From positions 1-35,777 of the forward strand of contig JALEUV010000102.1 of assembly GCA_022780515.1 (NCBI GenBank): a DNA stretch of 35,777 nt. Reading direction: 5' to 3'. Shown piece by piece: positions 19,482 through 28,861 of this stretch (position 1 is the first letter of the stretch; every line of letters begins with the position of its first letter). This DNA is from Anaerococcus sp. Lineage in GTDB: Bacteria; Bacillota; Clostridia; Tissierellales; Peptoniphilaceae. The translations under genes were made by a program, and so were the position numbers. The notes beneath the pieces were generated by a model. That model had not been told where the DNA came from. It saw only the letters and a program-made list of their open reading frames with translations, and ran no database searches.

Positions 19482-20206
19482 TAAAAGCCACCATTTATAT
19501 CAGCAATGTTGCCAGTTATATAGCTTCCTTCATCTGATATCAAGAAGGCAAGAAGGTCTGCTACTTCGGAAGGTCTGGCAAATCTACCGAGGGGCAGGTT
19601 TTTTTCTAACTCTTCTAGCTCCTCTCTATTAAAATCTCCCCTCATCATATCAGTATCAACGATGCCTGGAGCTATGGCATTGACCCTGATGCCAGATGGA
19701 GCAAGCTCCTTTGAAATGGCCTTGGTAAAGGCATTGATCCCACCCTTGGTTAAAGAATATAGGCTCTCCATAGAAGCGCCCTCCTTCCCCCAAATGGAAG
19801 AAATGTTTACTATGACTCCATACTTATGACTTATCATTGAAGGGGCAGCCCTCTTTGTCGTGAGAAAGACTGACCTTAAATTAGTGGCAACTATCTTGTC
19901 AAAATCATCAGCAGTTTCATCTTGGATAAGGGAGAAGTGAGAAATCCCAGCATTGTTAATGAGAATATCCACATGGCCAAAATTTTTCTCAGCCTGGTTA
20001 AAGACTTCATCAACTTCCCTTTCTTTTGATACATCTGCCTTGACTGCTATTATATTTGGATTAATTTCTCGAAGCTCGCCCAAGAGGCTTAGGGCTTTAT
20101 CCTTGCTGTGGTTATAATTAATTACGAGATTATAAGACCCTGCAAGGCGTCTTGCTATAGCCTGCCCTATCCCCCTAGAGGCTCCTGTTATAAGTACTGT
20201 TTTCAT
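19478..20206 (-). CDS. Short-chain dehydrogenase/reductase (3-oxoacyl-ACP reductase FabG-like)
   Basis: TGASRGIGQAIA, LINNAGIS, YSLTKGGINAFTKAISKELAPSGIRVNAIAPGIVDTDM; the expected catalytic Y...K (YSLTK) is present. Confidence 0.93.
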   Translation of the reverse strand: MKTVLITGASRGIGQAIARRLAGSYNLVINYNHSKDKALSLLGELREINPNIIAVKADVSKEREVDEVFNQAEKNFGHVDILINNAGISHFSLIQDETADDFDKIVATNLRSVFLTTKRAAPSMISHKYGVIVNISSIWGKEGASMESLYSLTKGGINAFTKAISKELAPSGIRVNAIAPGIVDTDMMRGDFNREELEELEKNLPLGRFARPSEVADLLAFLISDEGSYITGNIADINGGFY

Positions 20207-20285
20207 ATCCTTATTTTATCATAGAAAAATCCTGGTAGAAAGTATATTTTTGGGTATGAAAGAAATAGAAGATAAAGGAGGTATA

Positions 20286-21122
20286 ATGAAATACTACACA
20301 CTTAATGACGGAATACAAATCCCAAGCCTAGGACTTGGTACTTATAGGATAGAAGATGAGAAGACAATAGATGAAGTAATAAAGGCAGCCTTTGAAGCAG
20401 GTTATGAATATATCGATACAGCAAAATTTTACAATAACGAAGAATATATAGGCAGGGCATTGAAGAATTCTTCCAAAAACCGAAGCGACTACAAGATAGC
20501 TACCAAGATTTGGCCATCAGATTTTGAAACTGATAAGGCAAAGTATGCCATAGAAGATAGCCTAAAGAATTTACAAACAGACTATATTGATGTTCTCCAC
20601 CTCCACTGGTATGGTAGGGACTTTGATAAGGCTTGGAAGGTTTTTATGGACTACAAGGACCAAGGGATAATCAAGTCCATAGCAGTATGTAACTTTATGC
20701 CAAACCAACTTGGAGAGCTCTTAGAAGTAGGAGAAAGGCCAGTAATGGATCAATTAGAATCCCACCTCTTCCTCCAAGATCCAGAAACCAAGCAATTCTT
20801 GGATGAAAATGGCATCCTCCACCAAGGATGGAGTCCACTAGCCAGGGGCAAGGATAATATTTTTGAAGAAAAAGTCCTAGTGACCCTTGCAGAAAAATAT
20901 AAGAAGACCCCAGCCCAAATTGCCCTAAGGTGGCACATAGAACGTGGGTCAATGGTTATACCAAAGTCTGTCCACCCAGACCGTATCAGGGAAAATATAG
21001 ATATATTTGACTTTTCTTTAGACGAAAGTGATATGCACGCACTGGCAAGTCTTGATAAGAAAAAAAGATTCTCAAACGACCCTTTGGATGAAAAATGGCT
21101 TGAAAAAGCTCGCAATATGTAA
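20286..21122 (+). CDS. Aldo/keto reductase
   Basis: IPSLGLGTYRI, YIDTAKFYNNEEYIGRALK, DYIDVLHLHWYG, IKSIAVCNFMPNQLGEL, IPKSVHPDRIRENIDIFDF. ORF opens at 20250 but the AAAGGAGG RBS sits before the ATG at 20286. Confidence 0.93.
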   Translation: MKYYTLNDGIQIPSLGLGTYRIEDEKTIDEVIKAAFEAGYEYIDTAKFYNNEEYIGRALKNSSKNRSDYKIATKIWPSDFETDKAKYAIEDSLKNLQTDYIDVLHLHWYGRDFDKAWKVFMDYKDQGIIKSIAVCNFMPNQLGELLEVGERPVMDQLESHLFLQDPETKQFLDENGILHQGWSPLARGKDNIFEEKVLVTLAEKYKKTPAQIALRWHIERGSMVIPKSVHPDRIRENIDIFDFSLDESDMHALASLDKKKRFSNDPLDEKWLEKARNM

Positions 21123-21144
21123 GAAAGAATAAAGAGATTAAAAT

Positions 21145-21345
21145 ATGAGATATTAATTTACTGATATAAAAGCTAAGCGTGGCTTAATGGGAAAAAATAC
21201 AGAAGCCTTTGATGAGTGCATAAGAATAGTCCAAGAGAAAGCTAAAATGGGCTGGGAGCTTGTGCAAATTGTTCCAGTAGCAAATGAGAAAACTGGCTTA
21301 GGAGATATTGCGAAGTATACTATTATTTTTAAAGTTAATGACTAA
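21145..21345 (+). pseudogene. Small DUF4177-like protein gene with in-frame TAA at codon 4 (or shorter ORF from ATG 21187)
   Basis: ATG AGA TAT TAA then FTDIKAKRGLMGKNTEAFDECIRIVQEKAKMGWELVQIVPVANEKTGLGDIAKYTIIFKVND*. GWELVQIVPV...YTIIFK is DUF4177-like. Confidence 0.6.
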
Positions 21346-21365
21346 AAATTTCCTTACAACTAGTG

Positions 21366-21415
21366 CTGACCTCCAAAAATTGGACTAATAGTCTAATTAA
21401 GGAGGTCAGTTTTTT
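21366..21415 (+). terminator. Rho-independent terminator (long imperfect hairpin)
   Basis: CTGACCTCC (21366-21374) pairs with GGAGGTCAG (21401-21409), an inner partly paired AATTGGACTA/TAGTCTAATT, then T6. Confidence 0.75.
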
Positions 21416-21728
21416 ATTTAACCAAATTGTAGTCGTAGTAGTTAAGGCCTTCGCCTACATAGACAAAGTCAAAGCCATTTGATTTAAGGCTAAGTCTTGC
21501 TATATTTGCCCTGTTATTTGAGGCACAGTAGACAATAGTTGGCTCTTTCTTATCAAGCTTGTCTATATTTTCATTTATTTCATCATAGGCGATATTAATC
21601 GCTCCTTCAATATGACCTTGGTCGTATTCTTCTTTTGTTCTAACATCAACGACCACAAAGGCATCCTTGTCCTTTTCTACCTTATCACCTGGAATAATGT
21701 GTTCTATCATAATCACCTTCTTTCTCAT
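21414..21728 (-). CDS. Rhodanese-like domain protein
   Basis: VVDVRTKEEYDQGHIEGAINIAYDEI...IVYCASNNRANIARLSLKSNGFDFVYVGEGLNYY; single rhodanese domain with catalytic Cys. Confidence 0.9.
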   Translation of the reverse strand: MRKKVIMIEHIIPGDKVEKDKDAFVVVDVRTKEEYDQGHIEGAINIAYDEINENIDKLDKKEPTIVYCASNNRANIARLSLKSNGFDFVYVGEGLNYYDYNLVK

Positions 21729-21795
21729 TTAATTATACTGAAAATTTCCTATATAAAAAGTTAAAATTTTGATATGATTATATAAAGGAGGTCTT

Positions 21796-22818
21796 ATGGT
21801 GTATATTATTTTAATTTTTGTAATTATATTGCTAGTTCCTCAAATATACTATGCTAGGTATAATAGGAATTTTAGGAAGATGGTAGAAAACCATAAATTT
21901 TTTAAGAGATGTGACCTAATTAAAGAAGATGGATATAGGGAATACTACCTGACAGATGCTAGTGGCTTTGATATTTTTGTTAGGGAATACCTTCCACCAA
22001 GTCCCAAGGGTCTAGTCCATATTATCCATGGGATGGCAGAGCATGGGGGAAATTATGAGGACTTTGCTAGGTTCTTGAGGGAAGAAGGCTATCTTGTGGT
22101 AGTCCATGACCATAGGGGCCATGGCAGGTCCATTTCTTCATCTTACCCTAGTGGCTATATGAAAAGCTCTGATGAGCTAGTGTCAGATAGTCTTCTTGTA
22201 AATGAACATGTAAGAAAGATCTACAAGGATCTGCCAGTCTATCTCCTAGGCCACAGCATGGGGTCAATGATAGCAAGGCTAATGGTTGCAAGTGATGATA
22301 AGAGCTTTGACAAGGTATTTTTGACAGGGACGGTTGCCTACAATAAGCTTGCCCCTGTGGGATATTTTTTCTTTAATGTTCTAAGCTTCTACCTGGGAGA
22401 AAAAACTCCTACCAAGCTCATAGGCCTTGCCCTAGGTTCTAATCCTGATTCCCTAGACTTCATATCCTATAGTAAGAAAAATAGGGAGATTAAGTCTAAG
22501 GACAGGCTAAGAATTTTCTCCTTTACCTATAGGTACACAGGAGTCCTCATTGACCTTAACCGCAAGATGGTTCAAAGGAAAAGATACAAGGCTCAAAATA
22601 AAAACCTAGAGATTTATTCCTTGACAGGAGTAGATGATATAATCACAGGAGGGGCTAGGGGACTTAAGGCAAGTCTAGAATTTTTAAAAAGTCTAGGTTA
22701 TCAAAAAGTTTATTCTAAGGTCTACCCTAATATGCGCCACGAAATCCTAAATGAAGCTGATAATTACTTGGTTTATAAGGATATAATCGACCTTATAAAA
22801 AATGAAAAAACCTTGTAG
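21796..22818 (+). CDS. Alpha/beta hydrolase (monoacylglycerol lipase / S33-like) with N-terminal membrane anchor
   Basis: HIIHGMAEHGGNYEDFARFL, VHDHRGHGRS, LLGHSMGSMIARL nucleophile elbow, late His in MRHEILNE. Confidence 0.9.
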   Translation: MVYIILIFVIILLVPQIYYARYNRNFRKMVENHKFFKRCDLIKEDGYREYYLTDASGFDIFVREYLPPSPKGLVHIIHGMAEHGGNYEDFARFLREEGYLVVVHDHRGHGRSISSSYPSGYMKSSDELVSDSLLVNEHVRKIYKDLPVYLLGHSMGSMIARLMVASDDKSFDKVFLTGTVAYNKLAPVGYFFFNVLSFYLGEKTPTKLIGLALGSNPDSLDFISYSKKNREIKSKDRLRIFSFTYRYTGVLIDLNRKMVQRKRYKAQNKNLEIYSLTGVDDIITGGARGLKASLEFLKSLGYQKVYSKVYPNMRHEILNEADNYLVYKDIIDLIKNEKTL

Positions 22819-22876
22819 AATTTAATCTATATATTGGTATACTTTATAGAGAATAAATAGAAAGAAGGGGAATGAT

Positions 22877-23989
22877 TTGGATAAGAAATATGAAAATATG
22901 AGCGTGGTTTTGGAGGGGGTTTCCAAGACCTATGACGATGAAGTTGCTCTAAAAACTGTTGACTTGGCCTTAGAAAAGGGAAAGTTTTATACCCTTCTGG
23001 GTCCTTCTGGCTGTGGCAAGACTACGATATTAAATATTATTGCAGGCTTTGTTGAGCCATCATCAGGCAATGTCTACATAAATGGTGAAAATGTAAATGA
23101 CCTACCTGCCAACAATAGAAAGGTAAATACAGTTTTTCAAAACTATTCGCTTTTTCCCCATATGAATGTCTATGACAATATAGCTTTTGGCCTTAATATA
23201 AAAAAGGTCGACAAGAAAACTATAGATGTCGAAGTAAAAAAGGCCTTGGAAATGGTAAACCTTGAAGGTTTTGAGAAGAGAAAAATCTCCCAAATGTCAG
23301 GAGGTCAAAGGCAAAGGGTTGCCATAGCCAGGGCGATTGTAAATAGGCCTGATGTTTTGCTCCTTGATGAGCCTCTCTCTGCCCTTGACCTCAAACTCCG
23401 TAAGTCCATGCAAGTTTTATTGTCTAACCTTCAATGGGAGCTTGGCATTACCTTTATTTTTGTAACCCACGACCAAGAAGAGGCCCTTGCCCTTAGTGAT
23501 GAAATTTTTGTAATGGATAAAGGGGAGATAGTCCAATCAGGATCTCCAGTAGATATCTATGATGAGCCTATTAATAGGTATGTAGCAGAATTTATAGGTG
23601 AGTCCAATATTCTAGAGGCTATCATGGTCGATGACTACAAGGTTAAGTTCTCCAACAAGGTATTTGACTGCGAAGATGCTGGTATACCAAGTGGGGAGAG
23701 GGTAGAAGTTGTAATAAGGCCAGAAGATATTACTGTAGCAAGTCCAGAACACTCTGATATAAATATGAGGGTAGACAATGTCTTGTTTAGGGGCGTTTTT
23801 AATGAACTTATTTGCTATGATGATGATAATTTTAGGTGGAAAATCCACACCACTAGGCGCTTCTACGAAGAGCAAGTCATAGGCATTGATATAGATCCTT
23901 CTGACATCCATGTTATGAGGTTTAATGAGAGCGAAGATGACTTCGATAAGAGAATAGAAAAATATGCCCTAGGAGATGATGATGAATAA
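22877..23989 (+). CDS. potA: Spermidine/putrescine ABC transporter ATP-binding protein
   Basis: Walker [19 protein letters not shown], signature [30 protein letters not shown]-terminal TOBE-like domain; upstream of potBCD; TTG start with aagaagggg RBS. Confidence 0.93.
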   Translation: MDKKYENMSVVLEGVSKTYDDEVALKTVDLALEKGKFYTLLGPSGCGKTTILNIIAGFVEPSSGNVYINGENVNDLPANNRKVNTVFQNYSLFPHMNVYDNIAFGLNIKKVDKKTIDVEVKKALEMVNLEGFEKRKISQMSGGQRQRVAIARAIVNRPDVLLLDEPLSALDLKLRKSMQVLLSNLQWELGITFIFVTHDQEEALALSDEIFVMDKGEIVQSGSPVDIYDEPINRYVAEFIGESNILEAIMVDDYKVKFSNKVFDCEDAGIPSGERVEVVIRPEDITVASPEHSDINMRVDNVLFRGVFNELICYDDDNFRWKIHTTRRFYEEQVIGIDIDPSDIHVMRFNESEDDFDKRIEKYALGDDDE

Positions 23990-24770
23990 GAAGTATAAGT
24001 TATTATCAAGTCTTTATTATGGCTGGATCGTGCTTTTTATAGTAGCACCGATACTACTTCTTCTATACCAGTCATTTTTTGATATTTATGGTAATTTTAC
24101 TTTTGATAACTATATAGCATATTTTTCATCACCTAATTACCTAACTATGACCTTGAACTCATTTTTGACAGCCTTTTTGATAACGGTAACTACCTTAATT
24201 ATTTCCTACCCCTTTGCCTACTTACTTACAAAGACTGCCTACAAGGAAATATTTTTGCTATTAGTTACCCTACCAACTTGGATAAATCTAATCTTGAAGG
24301 CCTATGCTTTTATAGGACTGTTTAATAAAAATGGAATCCTTGCAAGTCTTATTGCACCAAATAATGGATTCTTGTTTACCAACCCTGCCTTTATCTTGGT
24401 AGCATCTTATGTGGAGCTTCCCTTTATGATTTTACCAATCTTTAGGTCCTTGGACTCCATACCAGAGGAGTATGTTATAGCCTCCAAGGACTTGGGAGCA
24501 AATGGATTTCAGACCTTTAGCAAAATTACCCTACCCCTATCAAAGGATGGAGTTATAGCAGGAATCCAAGCAGTATTTATCCCAGCCTTATCTCTTTTCT
24601 TGATTACAAGAATTATAGGGGGTAACAAGATTATAACCTTGGGTACGGCTGTAGAAGAGCATTACCTAGTTACTCAAAACTGGGGCATGGGGGCGACTAT
24701 TGGACTTGTCCTAATTGTTTTGATGTTTGTGATTATGAAAATCTTAAATAAGGGAGAGGAGAAGCTATGA
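23976..24770 (+). CDS. potB: Spermidine/putrescine ABC transporter permease PotB
   Basis: Six-TM permease with EAA-like loop [33 protein letters not shown]; overlaps potA. Confidence 0.92.
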   Translation: MMMNKKYKLLSSLYYGWIVLFIVAPILLLLYQSFFDIYGNFTFDNYIAYFSSPNYLTMTLNSFLTAFLITVTTLIISYPFAYLLTKTAYKEIFLLLVTLPTWINLILKAYAFIGLFNKNGILASLIAPNNGFLFTNPAFILVASYVELPFMILPIFRSLDSIPEEYVIASKDLGANGFQTFSKITLPLSKDGVIAGIQAVFIPALSLFLITRIIGGNKIITLGTAVEEHYLVTQNWGMGATIGLVLIVLMFVIMKILNKGEEKL

Positions 24771-25564
24771 AAAAATTTAAAATTTCAAATTTGTATTTGA
24801 TCTTTGTCTTTGTCCTCCTTTATTTGCCAATCGCCTACCTCATAGTCTATTCCTTCAATAGCGGGGATAATATGAATAATTTTTTGGGCTTTTCCCTTGA
24901 GCATTATAGGGAGCTTGTAGATGATAGTAGGCTCTGGATCATTATGATAAATACCTTGATCTTATCGCTCTTATCTTCCTTATTAGCGACAATTATTGGT
25001 ACAATTGGTGGCATAGCTATTTACTATCTTAGGGACAAGAGAATTCGTCATAGGGTGCTAAATTTCAACTCAGTCCTTATGGTTATGCCTGATGTTATGA
25101 TGGGGGCGAGCTTCTTGGTTTTATTTACCTTCTTGGTAAAAATTCCTATGGGCTTTTGGACTGTCCTCTTATCCCATATAGCCTTTTCCATTCCTATAGT
25201 AGTCCTTATGGTCTTACCAAGGCTCTATAGTTTAAATGAGTCCATGATATTAGCAGCAGAGGACCTTGGGGCAAGTGATATGCTTATTTTAAATAAGATA
25301 ATCCTACCTAATATAGCAGGAGGAGTTTTCTCAGGATTTTTTATGGCCTTGACCTATAGCCTAGATGACTTCGCTGTAACCTTCTTTGTAACTGGTTCTG
25401 GATTCTCAACCCTAAGTGTAGAGATTTATTCTAGGGTAAGGGCTGGGATTTCCCTTGAGATAAATGCCCTATCAACCCTAATGTTTATGGGATCTTTGAT
25501 TTTGGTAGTGATTTATTACTTCCTATCAAAAAGAGAAATCAAGGCTGAGGAGGCGAGGTCATGA
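24767..25564 (+). CDS. potC: Spermidine/putrescine ABC transporter permease PotC
   Basis: LNESMILAAEDLGASDMLILNKIILPNIAGGVFSGFFMALTYSLDDFAVTFFVTG is characteristic of PotC; 4-nt overlap with potB. Confidence 0.93.
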   Translation: MKKFKISNLYLIFVFVLLYLPIAYLIVYSFNSGDNMNNFLGFSLEHYRELVDDSRLWIIMINTLILSLLSSLLATIIGTIGGIAIYYLRDKRIRHRVLNFNSVLMVMPDVMMGASFLVLFTFLVKIPMGFWTVLLSHIAFSIPIVVLMVLPRLYSLNESMILAAEDLGASDMLILNKIILPNIAGGVFSGFFMALTYSLDDFAVTFFVTGSGFSTLSVEIYSRVRAGISLEINALSTLMFMGSLILVVIYYFLSKREIKAEEARS

Positions 25565-26640
25565 ATAAGGTATATAAATTTTTTGTAGGAGTCATCGTAG
25601 GGGTTTTTGTACTTTTTGGAGCGAGGAAACTTATCGAAAATAGCCAAGTCAATAGGCAAAAAAATGCCCTCTACTTTTATAACTGGGGAGACTATATAGA
25701 TCCTGACTTGATAGATGAATTTGAAGAAAGAACAGGTTATCCAGTAGTTATGGAGACCTTTGATTCTAATGAAGCCATGATTACAAAGATAAAGCAAAAT
25801 TCAACAAATTATGACCTTGTTATCCCATCAGAATATGCAGTGTCTATGATGAGGGATGATGGGCTACTAGAGAAGCTTGACCATAGTAAGATCAAAGGGC
25901 TTTCTAATATCGACCCAAGGTTTCTTGACCAAGCCTTTGACCCAAATAATGAATATAGTATTCCATACTTCTGGGGGACCTTTGGTATCCTTTATAATGC
26001 TAAAAAATATGATGAAAGTGATTTTTCTTCATGGAGAAAACTTTGGGATCCTAAGTTTAGAGGGGAAATCCTAACCTTTGATGGGGCCAGGGAGACCCTT
26101 GGTATTGGACTCTTGGCAAGGGAATTATCGTTAAATACAGAAGATAAGGAGACCCTTTTAGATGTCCGAAATGACCTCATTGGTTTTATGAAAAATGTAA
26201 AGGCTATTTTGGCTGATGAGATTAGGATGTATGTAGCGCTTGAGGAAGCAGACATTGGCATAACTTTTTCGGGAGATGCATCTATGGCAATGGACTCTAA
26301 CGAAGACCTAGCCTATGCCATCCCTAGGGAAGGATCTAATATTTGGTTTGATAATATAGTTATACCAAAAACATCAAAGAACAAGGAAGCAGCCTATGCC
26401 TTTATTAACTTTATGCTAGAGCCAGACATAGCGGCTAGGAATGCAGAATATATAATGTATGCAAGTCCAAACGCAGAGGCCTTCAAGCTCTTGCCTGAAG
26501 AGATTAGGACAAATAAAACCTTGTATCCAGATGATGAAATAATAGATAAGCTTGAGGTATTTACATTTTTGGATAGGGAAACTACAATTCTCTATAATGA
26601 CTTGTTCTTAGACCTAAAAATCTCACCCCAAGCTGAGTAG
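25561..26640 (+). CDS. potD: Spermidine/putrescine ABC transporter substrate-binding protein
   Basis: LYFYNWGDYIDPDLIDEFEERTGYPVVMETFDSNEAMITKI, YDLVIPSEYAVSMM, PYFWGTFGILYN; 4-nt overlap with potC. Confidence 0.95.
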   Translation: MNKVYKFFVGVIVGVFVLFGARKLIENSQVNRQKNALYFYNWGDYIDPDLIDEFEERTGYPVVMETFDSNEAMITKIKQNSTNYDLVIPSEYAVSMMRDDGLLEKLDHSKIKGLSNIDPRFLDQAFDPNNEYSIPYFWGTFGILYNAKKYDESDFSSWRKLWDPKFRGEILTFDGARETLGIGLLARELSLNTEDKETLLDVRNDLIGFMKNVKAILADEIRMYVALEEADIGITFSGDASMAMDSNEDLAYAIPREGSNIWFDNIVIPKTSKNKEAAYAFINFMLEPDIAARNAEYIMYASPNAEAFKLLPEEIRTNKTLYPDDEIIDKLEVFTFLDRETTILYNDLFLDLKISPQAE

Positions 26641-26648
26641 GAGGAAAC

Positions 26649-27944
26649 ATGAAAAATAAATTTAAAATCTTGACTCTCTTAGCCCTAAGCCTTTTTTTGG
26701 GAGTATCCTGTGAAGAGAAGGCAGACCAAACTTTACCAGAAGAAAGTCAAAGTGAGTCAAGCCAAGAGATAAGTCAAGTAAGTCAAGTTAAAGACCTTGC
26801 ATTATCAATAGATGACTACCTTAGTAAGTCTGATAATAATTTGGGCAAGGAATCAACTACTGAGAGCAAGGCTGAAGACACTAAAAGTATTGAAGAAAAT
26901 AAGGAAGTTAAGACTGCCCGTCTTCTCTTTGGTGGAGATATCTTGCCCCACATGCCTATAAATGACTATGCCTACAATTATGGGGGAGGGGTCTATGATT
27001 ACTCTAGGTCTTTTGAAGATCTAAAGGACTTTGCAGAAGACTATGATTTCTTTATGGTAAATAACGAATTTACAGTAAATCCTAACCTTGAGCCTTCAGG
27101 TTTTCCTCAATTTAATTCCAACAAGGAAATCTATAGGGCCTTAAAGGATGCAGGTGTCGATGTAATGACAACTGCCAACAACCATAGCCTTGATACGGGT
27201 TTCGAGGGATTATCGTCCACTATTGACTTGATGAATTCCTACGGCATAGAAAATACTGGTACATCCAATACAGGCGAAAGGTCTCAGTTAATCTATGAAG
27301 TAAATGGAATAAAACTTGGCATCTTATCCTATGCCGAAATCCTAAATGGCTTTGAGTATATGCTAGATACAGAGGAAAAGGCCAAGATGGTAAATATGCT
27401 TGAACCTGACCAAATCGAAGAGGACATAAGAAATATCAAGGACCAAGTAGACTTTCTAGTAATCTATCCTCATTGGGGTATAGAATACTCATCCTATCCA
27501 GAGCAATACCAAATAGACCTGGCCCACGATATGATAGATTGGGGGGCTGATCTAGTCATAGGTAACCACCCTCACGTAATCCAAGGGATGGAAGAATACG
27601 AGAGCCAGGATGGTCGCGATGGAATTATTTATTATTCCCTAGGAAACCTCATATCTAACCAAAAACAAGCTGCCTTTGAAGGAGATTATAGGGTAGAACA
27701 AGGTCTCTTGGTAGAAGCTGAGATAGAAAAAAGTGGCAATAAGAAGGCAAGGCTTGTCAACCAAAGCTACCACACAACTTGTGTCGATAGGTCCTATGAT
27801 GAATTTGGTAGCCTCCTTAAGACCTTCGTAGCTACTCCATATTTAGAAGATGAGGAAAAAATGGGTGCTATAGATCCTGGAACAGCCTGGCTTATTGAAA
27901 ATGCTAAGGAAATGAATAAGGCAACAATTGATGCAGGTATCTGA
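26649..27944 (+). CDS. CapA family (poly-gamma-glutamate capsule/metallophosphatase-like) lipoprotein
   Basis: Signal LLALSLFLGVSC; RLLFGGDILPHMPIN, MVNNEFTVNP, VDVMTTANNHSLDTGFEGL, VIYPHWGIEYSSYP, ADLVIGNHPHVIQGME, IIYYSLGNLI. Confidence 0.93.
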   Translation: MKNKFKILTLLALSLFLGVSCEEKADQTLPEESQSESSQEISQVSQVKDLALSIDDYLSKSDNNLGKESTTESKAEDTKSIEENKEVKTARLLFGGDILPHMPINDYAYNYGGGVYDYSRSFEDLKDFAEDYDFFMVNNEFTVNPNLEPSGFPQFNSNKEIYRALKDAGVDVMTTANNHSLDTGFEGLSSTIDLMNSYGIENTGTSNTGERSQLIYEVNGIKLGILSYAEILNGFEYMLDTEEKAKMVNMLEPDQIEEDIRNIKDQVDFLVIYPHWGIEYSSYPEQYQIDLAHDMIDWGADLVIGNHPHVIQGMEEYESQDGRDGIIYYSLGNLISNQKQAAFEGDYRVEQGLLVEAEIEKSGNKKARLVNQSYHTTCVDRSYDEFGSLLKTFVATPYLEDEEKMGAIDPGTAWLIENAKEMNKATIDAGI

Positions 27945-28800
27945 GATGGAAGAGATTTTTAAAAACTTGCCTATTGAAGTAAAGGACATTAGGGCCCTTC
28001 CCGGAGGAGATACCAATGAGGCCTATAAAATCCTAGGTCAAGACGAGCCCTATTTTCTACTAATCCACCCAGGGGGAAGTGAAGGATTCTTCGATGGGGA
28101 AGCTAAGGGGTTAGAGCTTTTTAATGAAAATAATATTGCAGCTCCAAGGTTAATAGATAAGGGCCTTGTAGATGATAAGGCCTACCTCCTTATATCTTAC
28201 TTGGAGGAAGGACCTGTGGGGTCTATGGGAGATTTGGCAAGGCTTATGAAAGAGCTCCACCAGATAGAAAGTCCTAATGGTAAATTTGGCTTTGACTTCC
28301 CCTACGAGTCCGACCATATCAAATTTACAAATGCCTATGTGGATACTTGGACTGAGCTTTTTATAGGCCAAAGGATGGATGTATTATCTAAAAGCCTGAT
28401 CAAAAAAGGCCTCTGGCAAAATCAAGATAAGCTCCTTTATCATAACATAAGAAGAATAATGGAGAGGGTCCTAGGAGAGAGGAAGAGTCAGCCTCATCTC
28501 TTGCATGGGGACTTCTATTCAGGAAATTATATGTTCTTAGAAGATAAGAGCCCAGCGATCTTTGATCCCAACCCCCTCTATGGAGATTATGAGTTTGATA
28601 TAGGTATAAGTATGGCCTTTGCTCCTCTTGGTAGGGACTTTTATAATGAGTATTTTAAAACCATAAAGAGGGATAAGAACTTGCCCCTAAGGCTTGAATT
28701 TTATAGGCTCTACTTTTATATGATACATTTAAATAAGTTTGGTAAAGTTTACAAGAATCTTGTAGATGAATCCATATATAAAATTCTTAAAAGTTCATAG
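27928..28800 (+). CDS. Fructosamine kinase / aminoglycoside phosphotransferase-like kinase
   Basis: GGDTNEAYKI, LLISYLEEGPVG, catalytic LLHGDFYSGNYMF, DPNPLYGDYEFDIGISMAF (FN3K family pattern); overlaps capA by 17 nt. Confidence 0.88.
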   Translation: MMQVSEMEEIFKNLPIEVKDIRALPGGDTNEAYKILGQDEPYFLLIHPGGSEGFFDGEAKGLELFNENNIAAPRLIDKGLVDDKAYLLISYLEEGPVGSMGDLARLMKELHQIESPNGKFGFDFPYESDHIKFTNAYVDTWTELFIGQRMDVLSKSLIKKGLWQNQDKLLYHNIRRIMERVLGERKSQPHLLHGDFYSGNYMFLEDKSPAIFDPNPLYGDYEFDIGISMAFAPLGRDFYNEYFKTIKRDKNLPLRLEFYRLYFYMIHLNKFGKVYKNLVDESIYKILKSS

Positions 28801-28823
28801 GTCATATGGTCTATGAATTTTTT
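28794..28823 (+). terminator. Rho-independent terminator of the pot-capA-kinase operon
   Basis: TTCATAG (28794-28800) / CTATGAA (28811-28817) followed by TTTTTT; the kinase stop codon TAG lies inside the stem. Confidence 0.65.
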
Positions 28824-28861
28824 AAATTTGGGTATATATTATATAAGGTGATGCTGATATT

